Part shown: in pieces, positions 12,901 to 21,519 of the stretch | Layout: every line of letters begins with the position of its first letter | Position numbering within the stretch: position 1 is the stretch's first letter | Assembly (NCBI GenBank): GCA_033980235.1 | Contig: CM067075.1 | Span: 26,979,650-27,043,649 of the forward strand | Length of the DNA stretch: 64,000 nucleotides | Source of the DNA: Diadema setosum | Taxonomy: Eukaryota > Echinodermata > Echinoidea > Diadematoida > Diadematidae | Reading direction: 5' to 3' | The notes under the pieces: generated by a model | Databases searched by the model: none | What the model was told of the DNA's origin: nothing | The model's input: the letters and a program-made list of their open reading frames with translations, nothing else | Program-made: the position numbers and the translations under genes

Positions 12901-15900
12901 AAGGTAATGACATTTTCAAACAGTCATGATAATAAATATTTCCCTTGAAACATACTATCATAATGCTTTTTGTCATACAATCAGACAACTTTGCTATGGC
13001 GTTTTCAACCTTACGATTGAGAATGCACAGCGATTAACCGTCAAGATATTCCGAACAATGGTTTTGCCATTTATCACTATTCATATTTTTCATTCTGTGC
13101 AGCTATATAATATAAATAGATAAAACAAATAATTCATATCAATGATTAGGTAAATAGAATGACAATGATAACTGCATTGATATAAATGGAGACGAAACAT
13201 GGGTTGAACCCGTTGGCGATGATTATAAGCTCTTCTTGTCTGTTCATGCTGTATTCACCAACATTTATATTTCTGCACACACATTTTCGAGCGATTCGCT
13301 TTTCCTCAAGTGTTGATACTGAGAGAACAATATGTATTATGTTAGATTTTAATGCAGAAATAAAATAAATCAACGACATTTTCAATGTTTTTACAGTAAG
13401 GTTATCAAAATTCATAAAGCAAGAAAATTAAATCTCCTCAATGATTATGCAGTTGTTACAATGCAAGAAATATTATGAAGATATTACATCTGTATCGCAT
13501 ATTTCCAGAAGCTTCAACCTTTGAATAAATGCATCAAGGTTTATAAACATGCACATGTTACTTTCTGCATTAAAGTCTTCATGATAATTATTTTTATATT
13601 TATTCATCATAATCTTTTATTTCATTTCACTCTTTTTTTTTTCCTCTCTCTCTCTCTCTCTCAATAGACGTCTCTGGTGCAGGAGGAACCATATTCACTG
13701 GCATCTTATCTCGTCATTCATCCTTAGTTACTTTGTTTATTTCGTCGCTCTCGGCATCAGATCTGCGTATGAAGGAAAGATCAAGGTATGTTACCATGGT
13801 TACGGGCAGTCTTGTTTGTTTTGTTTTGTTATTTGTTGTTGTTGTTTTTTTTAATGAATAATGTGCGCTGCCATTCTTCCTCAAGAGACACTGAGGGCGC
13901 TAACTCTCTTCGTATGCGGTCTTCATCAAAACCGCGCAATTGAATACCTGAATACAATAAGCGCCCCCCCCCCCCCCCTCCCCCCGGTCCAAATTTTAAT
14001 CATTTTGGCTGTCGTCTTTGAAGAACCGAAGTAATGCAAAGTAACGATAGATTATGTGTTCGAATAACATAACCATGATTGAACGTTTTAGAATACTAAG
14101 ATGTTGTTGTTAATTTCCATTCATTCAAAAATCTCGCTAATGGACTTGGGTTTATTCAGGTATTCAATTATTGCGTGAAGAGTTAACAGGAAACCATGAT
14201 GAAGTCGCCAAATGCCTGACTTTGTTATTTTTTAATGTTCAGGAGACTCTAAGCTTTTCCGTGGTGTGTAAATCGCGATCTGTCCACTCTTTGCAAACAA
14301 TACCATAATGCACACAATAACTCATTTAAACACGGGAGAATTTAAACTACTTATACGAACAATAGAATGTATATTATGGTATAGTGCTTGAAATTAGTTG
14401 GACAGTAAGTGAAGTGACAAATTCGGACAGGACGTTGAAATATCAAACTACCTGGTATCAAACAAGTTTTTCTTCTCCTCGATCGTTCGTCTTCCGTTGA
14501 ATACCGTCACTTATAATTCACCATTTGTTTGTTTGTTGTTGTTGTTTTTCCCCCAAGTGGTTATCCGGACTTCTGGACACGCTCTACTACTACTCGCTGA
14601 TGACCAACTATTTCTGGATGCTCGTAGAGGGCCTCTATCTCCACACGCTGGTGGTCTTCGCCCTAAGGATAGACGCCAACAGGATCAGCTTTCTCATCTA
14701 CATCTTCATTGGATGGCGTAAGTGTTTCACATATTAGATATTGCCTTTGCTTATTCGTAAACAGAGAACAAGCGATCAAAAATATGGGAGTAATCAACAG
14801 AGGCGATTTGTGGTCGTTTAAAGAGGAAATTTACTCCAAAAACAAATAAACTTCAAAAGAAGTAGAATAATATTCCCTACAGAACGATACAAAAAATGAC
14901 AAACATCGGATGAGAAATTGAGTTGAGTTGAGTTGAGTTGAGTTTATTAACAACATCCATGTGAATATGATAACATGAAATTCCATAGGGTAAGATACAA
15001 TAACATGAATTTTTTTTTAATGAGAATACAATGATTTTGTACAAGGTTCTTACAGCTATGCAAACATAATATTTTACATACTTATATTTATCTTACATAA
15101 GAATACATGTGGTATAATATATTTAGTTTCGTTGTGATACATTTATCACTGAAAAGGCAAAGAGTATGAATAAGTATGTAATGTAGAAATACGCATAGAC
15201 AAAGGTTCTGAAAAAAAAAGAAAAACAGAAGATAATGTTGTTAAAGGGGGAACCAAAAGTTAGCACAAGTATGGAAGATATGGCATTTTGAAATTTCCCA
15301 TTTTTGGAAAGTATTTCTTGACCAGTCCTTGTGTGAAACACTGTACTTAGGAGCTTTGTTTAATTGGCCTTCTGTTATATTATTGTATGAAAAAGGAATG
15401 CAGAAAAGAAAATCAATCAATAAATCGATCAATCAATCAATCAATCAATTAATCAATCAATATTCAAATCAGCAATTAAGTTGACGACGTCATGCTCTCA
15501 CAATTTCTTATTCGTTTCACATGATACAAATCTCACATTTCAGCTGTGTGAATATAGAACTTGTCTTAAAGGTATTAGCCCACATTTGTAAACCTGCAGC
15601 AATTGGTCTCATAGTTAGCATGGAGTTTAGGTATGATTGTAGTAACACCTGTGCAAAATTTCGTTCCAATTAGTCCATTACTTTCATAAAAATAAGTGAA
15701 AATGCACCGTATGCATGCGTATAAAAACGCTCGCTAGCTCCGGTCCACGCACGTATTACATGCATGCGATACATGTGTAAGTTATTGTGCGTAGCTAGCC
15801 CGCGCTCGTAATTCGATTTTGGGTCGGGTTGACCCGGTTTGAAAATTGATTTTAAAACGATTATTTTCTCTCTTTTATCGAATGGTATAGACAAAGAGCA

Positions 15901-17260
15901 ACAGGTGAGGTATGTTACTGTTATAACTTGTACTTGAAGTCATATTGGACCTGTTTTATGCAGTTTTGATTTTCGTGGGTTTGCAAATGTGGGCTAGTAC
16001 CTTTAAAACCACCACCCCCCCCCCAAAAAAAAAACAAACAAACAAACAAAAACAAAAACAACAAAAAACAGTAATAGTGTTGATTATCATGATAGTGATG
16101 ATGGCGCAGAATTCGCGAGCACATAATGATTAAAAATATTGGAACACAAAATGAATCTTCTGACAATAGAAAAATAAAATGGCAATTCCCACTACAAGCA
16201 TCACAAGGCTATACTACTCTGTCAGTATGTTTTGTTTGTCGATGTAATGTGTTTCTTTATGTCTGTTGTTCAATACATTCTATGATCTCGACAGGAATGA
16301 AAGCAAACAAGTAAACAATCATAAATAAAAACGGACAAACAGAAAGTCCGGGTGCAATAAAAACAGAAAATTATGAGATAACTATTATTGTCAAGAGTGG
16401 TTGCCATGCTAAATACGAAAAACATAGTTTTTTTGTTCTTGTTGTTGTTGTTGTTGTTTTTCAATAGAACTACACTTAACTAATATCAGTCGAGTGTGAC
16501 GCTCATCATTATCCTTTCTATCTGGAATTCTGCACTATTTTACTCGTTCTGTTCGATCTCTCACGTCTTCCCAGTTTTGCCAGCCATGCTCGTGTCCATC
16601 TGGGCCATCGTGTCTCATTTTACGAGTGGGTGAGTAAAGAGCGGCATCATTCGTCCTACAGTGAAATCAAAAGTAATAGAGACGGTCGGGAGACGTCCAT
16701 TAGTATTGTGACTCCTCCCAAGAACATTATTATCGACATGTGTAAAAGCGACCTCGGGATGATTTTAATTTATAGACTTTAACATTCGAACACTCATTAT
16801 TAGTTATACTGAGTACAGAGTTTCAGAATGTATAGTGATTAGGACGAGGAATAAGAGTGTTTTCAAATTTTATAACAAATTGCAGTGGACGAGGATGATG
16901 ACAGGGCAGCCTCACCATAAAAAAAAAAAATAAATAAATAAAAAAAATGCATGAGTTGGGGCTCAAGAAAGCAAAACAAAAGGAGAAGTCATGCATATAG
17001 ATTCTACCCAGGTGAACTTGTTAAGCAAGCAGTATTGTAATGGAATTACACTGCTACATTTCTAAAATGTGTGAGCCGCATATGTCATCAGCTGCATTAT
17101 TCAGTGTAATTTGTTTAAGATTTTCTAGAGTACTGGTTGTAGCAAGTAGTAGGTAAAATAAAACAAGTTCTAAATGAAGTCCAAAATTTTCTAGTCCGAT
17201 TTACTTTGGAGACTATAGCATAGCAACCATTTTAATTTATTATTATCGTCATTAGTATTT

Positions 17261-17294
<34 letters not shown>

Positions 17295-20200
17295 CATATT
17301 TATTACCATTATCATCATTGTCATTATTATTATTATTCTAATTAATATTATTGATATTGTCATAATTTTTGTTTTTTGCTTTCCCATAAACTAGCATGAG
17401 AATCAACATAACTTCGATCACAACATTGATTCTTCTATTCAAATTCTTCCCTGTAAATGACGTAGCATGCACTGAACATTGATGGCGCTATTTTGGTTCT
17501 TCATCTCCTTCTTCTTCTCCTTCTCTTTCTCTCGATTGATCAACAGGGAGTTCGCGGGTTCGTTGGCAGAAAACGGCAGTATCCAAGACTATGTCTGCGT
17601 AATAGGTCCCATAGGACTGGCTTTATTTGTAAGTAATTGCTTGAATGAAATGTGCGTTTACTGTGTGGCAAGGTGATGTCATTTTCTTTTTTTAATCAAT
17701 CGTGTTTCCTCTGTTTTGTTATATTTGATTGGTAAAAGAATGCACACACACGCAAGGACTACCTAAACACAATATGAAAAAAAAAACTGTATGTAGTTTG
17801 GACACCTTTCGCCAAAAAATAAGATTTCCTATACGCTATGTACATTTGTACACTCTGGTACTGGTAAAAAATAATGCATGATAATAGTATTATAGTAACA
17901 AGAACGATTCAAAAAATGGTCTTTACAATGATATTAGTAAGAAGTCGTGGTGGTGGTAACGCAGTAGTGGTAACGATATCTCCACTGCTGTTGTTAGTGC
18001 ATTCGTGAAATTAACTGCAACTGAATAATCTTTTAAAAAAGGGTCAATTCGTCGGACGACATTACAGACAAATCGAATGATCTGGGATGCCTGCCTTCCG
18101 TACCAAGACTTTTAGGTCAATAACCTTTTTCCAAGGTGGATATTGAACGAATTATTATCATACAGAATAAGGTATTGTGTTTGAGTGGTATGTGTCACAG
18201 ACGTTGTACTTTGCCATCACAGCCGACACTAGAAATTATCGCGTTTTAGTGAAAATAAATTGTGTCTCTGATCCTAGAGTTGAATGATGCTTGTTTGTTT
18301 TTCTTACGTAAACCATTGCAGGTGATACCTCTTTTCCGTTTCCTCTTTTTTCAATTTACTCTTTCGCTCCTTCACTCCAGATAAACTGCATTTTCCTGTT
18401 CAACATTATGCGATGCTTGTGTAAAAAATTACGTGAACAAATGCGAAACGAGGAACAGCAGTCATGGTAAGTAAAAATAATACATAGGAGTGATATTCAG
18501 AAACAAGACTAATGCACTCGTGTAGATGTAGTTTTAATTGTTTTTTTTTTCATATAGTTTGAAGATTGCATACGAATTACAGTATTTTTATTTTTGTTAT
18601 TATTATTTTTTTTAGATAAAAGTGGTTAACCTCATGGTTTCGACGATTACACCAGAATTGCCGTGGAAGCGAAAAAAGGACCCGCATTCGTTCCAAGAGA
18701 TTCAGTGCGAAGACAGACATATTTATTTGTAACGCTTTGAGATATCTGAGAATTCATCTGCTGGAGAAAAAAAAAAGTCTAATAATTGAAATGTATGAGA
18801 TGATGTTAATGATGTCATTAAAAATATCTCTGGTGCAGTATCATCGAACAAATCTTATTTTGCACTATTTGATTATTAACTTTCTTAAAGAAAAATAGGT
18901 TGAAAATGACGTTAATCTGTTTTTTTATTCAAACTTTCAATTATTTTCAGCTGCTGTGCACAGCACGAAACAACTCTAGGCTAATACTTAGTCATACAAG
19001 TATACGTAACACATATATCAGTATTACTAGCCAAGTTTAACGTACCTCTCCTGTGATCAACCATCGATTTAGGCGAGGTGCCAAAGCGACCATGGTGCTG
19101 GTCGTGCTCCTCGGCGTCCACTACGTTGTCTTCCTCATCATCGTCCCCATCGTCGAGTCGCAGCTGGGCATCACCGTCACGCTCGTGCTCCAGTACATCA
19201 ACACGCTCCTGACGAGCACGCAGGGCCTGCAGGTCTCCGTTATCTACGTCTTTCTCAACAGCGAGGTACGGCAAAGCCTCCGTAACACAGCCTCCAGCTC
19301 CATGCTCTAACAAAACCAAAACTCACGCACAAAGCGGCCTTGAATAGCTCCCCGCCCGCCCGCCCGCCACCATACGTTCAATTAACAGGGTATTAACAAA
19401 CAATCGTTTCATTTCATTCCAACACACTCGTCATCCGTGTTGCTAAATTTTCATTTGTCGTCTTCGTGATCAACATCGTCATCTTCATCGTAATCATACT
19501 CGTCATCATTATCTACGCATCCATCTATCGCGTCGTTGCCATTGTCTTTGCGCTTACTTTTCATATTATTTTTATTTATCAATTTTTATTGTCACGATTT
19601 TAATCATTCCACTCGCTCATCACGAATTCATATTATCGCCCTTCTCATATACTGCATTTATTGAAACATTCATTATACGTACTTTGTTTCTTTCTTTCTC
19701 CTGAAGTCGTCATCATGCTTGTGTGCACTTCTACTTTCTATGTATTAGAATCATATTATTCATTTTCTACTCTTCATCATTTGCGTTGCGTTCACTTTTC
19801 TTTTTATTTCATCTTGTAAAAATCGATGGTTTCACACAAAGGGTTTCTCCAAGAGCATAATCAATATGTCATTCCTGTTAAATCACGCATACCAAAGTCA
19901 AACTTGGTTTATTGTTGCCGTTATTAATCTATTTTTGACCTTTCAAGACAAACAATATAAAATATCTTCCAAAAACTGCAAGATTTCTTTTTTTTGTACT
20001 TAGATTGCACGACGAAATGGTAGGTATAAGAATGTCACAATTGATTCAGTGGGCATTGATCTATGTGAAGTCTGAACAGCCAGAAGTTTATTGAAAATAC
20101 AGAGTATTTTATTTGGGGAAAAAGTATTGAAAAATGTTGATGTAAAGAAATCAAAATCAAAAACAAAAAGGAAAAGAAAATTTCTAGTCGCAGTGAAATG

Positions 20201-21488
20201 AACTGTGAAGAAATTATTCCTATGCATAATTATACTCAGGAATATAGAAAAACAAATTAGAACATCCAAACAAAGAGCTTAAAAAAGGGGGGGGGGGGGG
20301 GTCCGCGTGCTTTCTTGTATTATAACACTCGTAAGCATTCCTGTTGGAAATAAAAAGCAGAATGTTTGTCACTCATAAAAAAAAAAAATGTTTTGATAGC
20401 TGCAGAAAAAAAGTCTCTTCATTTCTTGATAGCGAAAAAGATTATCCTTAACAAAATAAACAAACAGACAAATAAACAAAACAATCAAACCATTGAAGAG
20501 TTTTATTGCAAAATGGGCTAAGAACCACTTTTAAACATTTTAAAATATGTCCATTGCCAGATAGAACAAAATAAACCTTTCTGGGGATACCTCACTTGTA
20601 ACATAAGGAATATTCTAGAATTATGATATTATTATATAAATATAATTATAAAAATATTACATTTTTTATTATTTCCTCTTTTTTAGCAACTTTAATCACA
20701 AATATTTTAACTTAACAAGAATGGACTTAGCTCGTTTTGCGATAAACCTCTTCAATTATAAATTTGAAAATAAAAAGAGAAGACTCCTGTGACATGAAGA
20801 TCAGGTCAGTAAACATAAGAGTTTCCGTCTTCATCTTGTAACAAAGGAAACTTCGCAAAGAAAAAACAAGCAAACAAAAACAAACGAACCTTTCTTCTTA
20901 TTTTTTGGTCATCGAGGTACAGTAAACAGGAAACAGAAAACAAAAACCAACTTATCTTACCCGTTGAGGACGAGTCCCGAGTATACTTGGGCATGTGTCT
21001 ATGGGAAATGCGTGTTGCAGCAAAATCAGCCCGTCCTCAATGGGTTAAGAAGACAAAAAAGAGGCATATTCGTGGAAGAAATTCAGAATTTAGTTGCTGC
21101 TTCGAGAAAAAAAAAAACACACACACAAAAAAAAAAATTATCAGCGCAACTCCGGAGGGTATCTAAAGCGGGAAAATTTGATAAGATTCTACGAGGGATA
21201 TTTTCCATCACGTGTGTGTGTGTATTTACCCTGCTTGGAAGCTCGTCTTTACTTTATTAACATTTACCATCGTGTGCATCTTTTCTTTCTTCATCCCTTT
21301 GTAACCACTCTGTTGACATAATAATCCTCATTCATCACGACATCGGAACTGTTATCGAGTCATGCAGGTGCCAAGCTTCATTGGTCTAAACTGTTGTAGA
21401 TAATCACACGGGTACAATATCTGGGACAACCTGATTATTGCCGATTATAGACTTCTGTTTTTCATTATTCGCTAAATTTCTTTAAATG

Positions 21489-21519
<31 letters not shown>

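Noticed and set aside
18981..19319. 112-codon minus-strand open frame
   Set aside because: Shadow of the TM6-TM7 exon.
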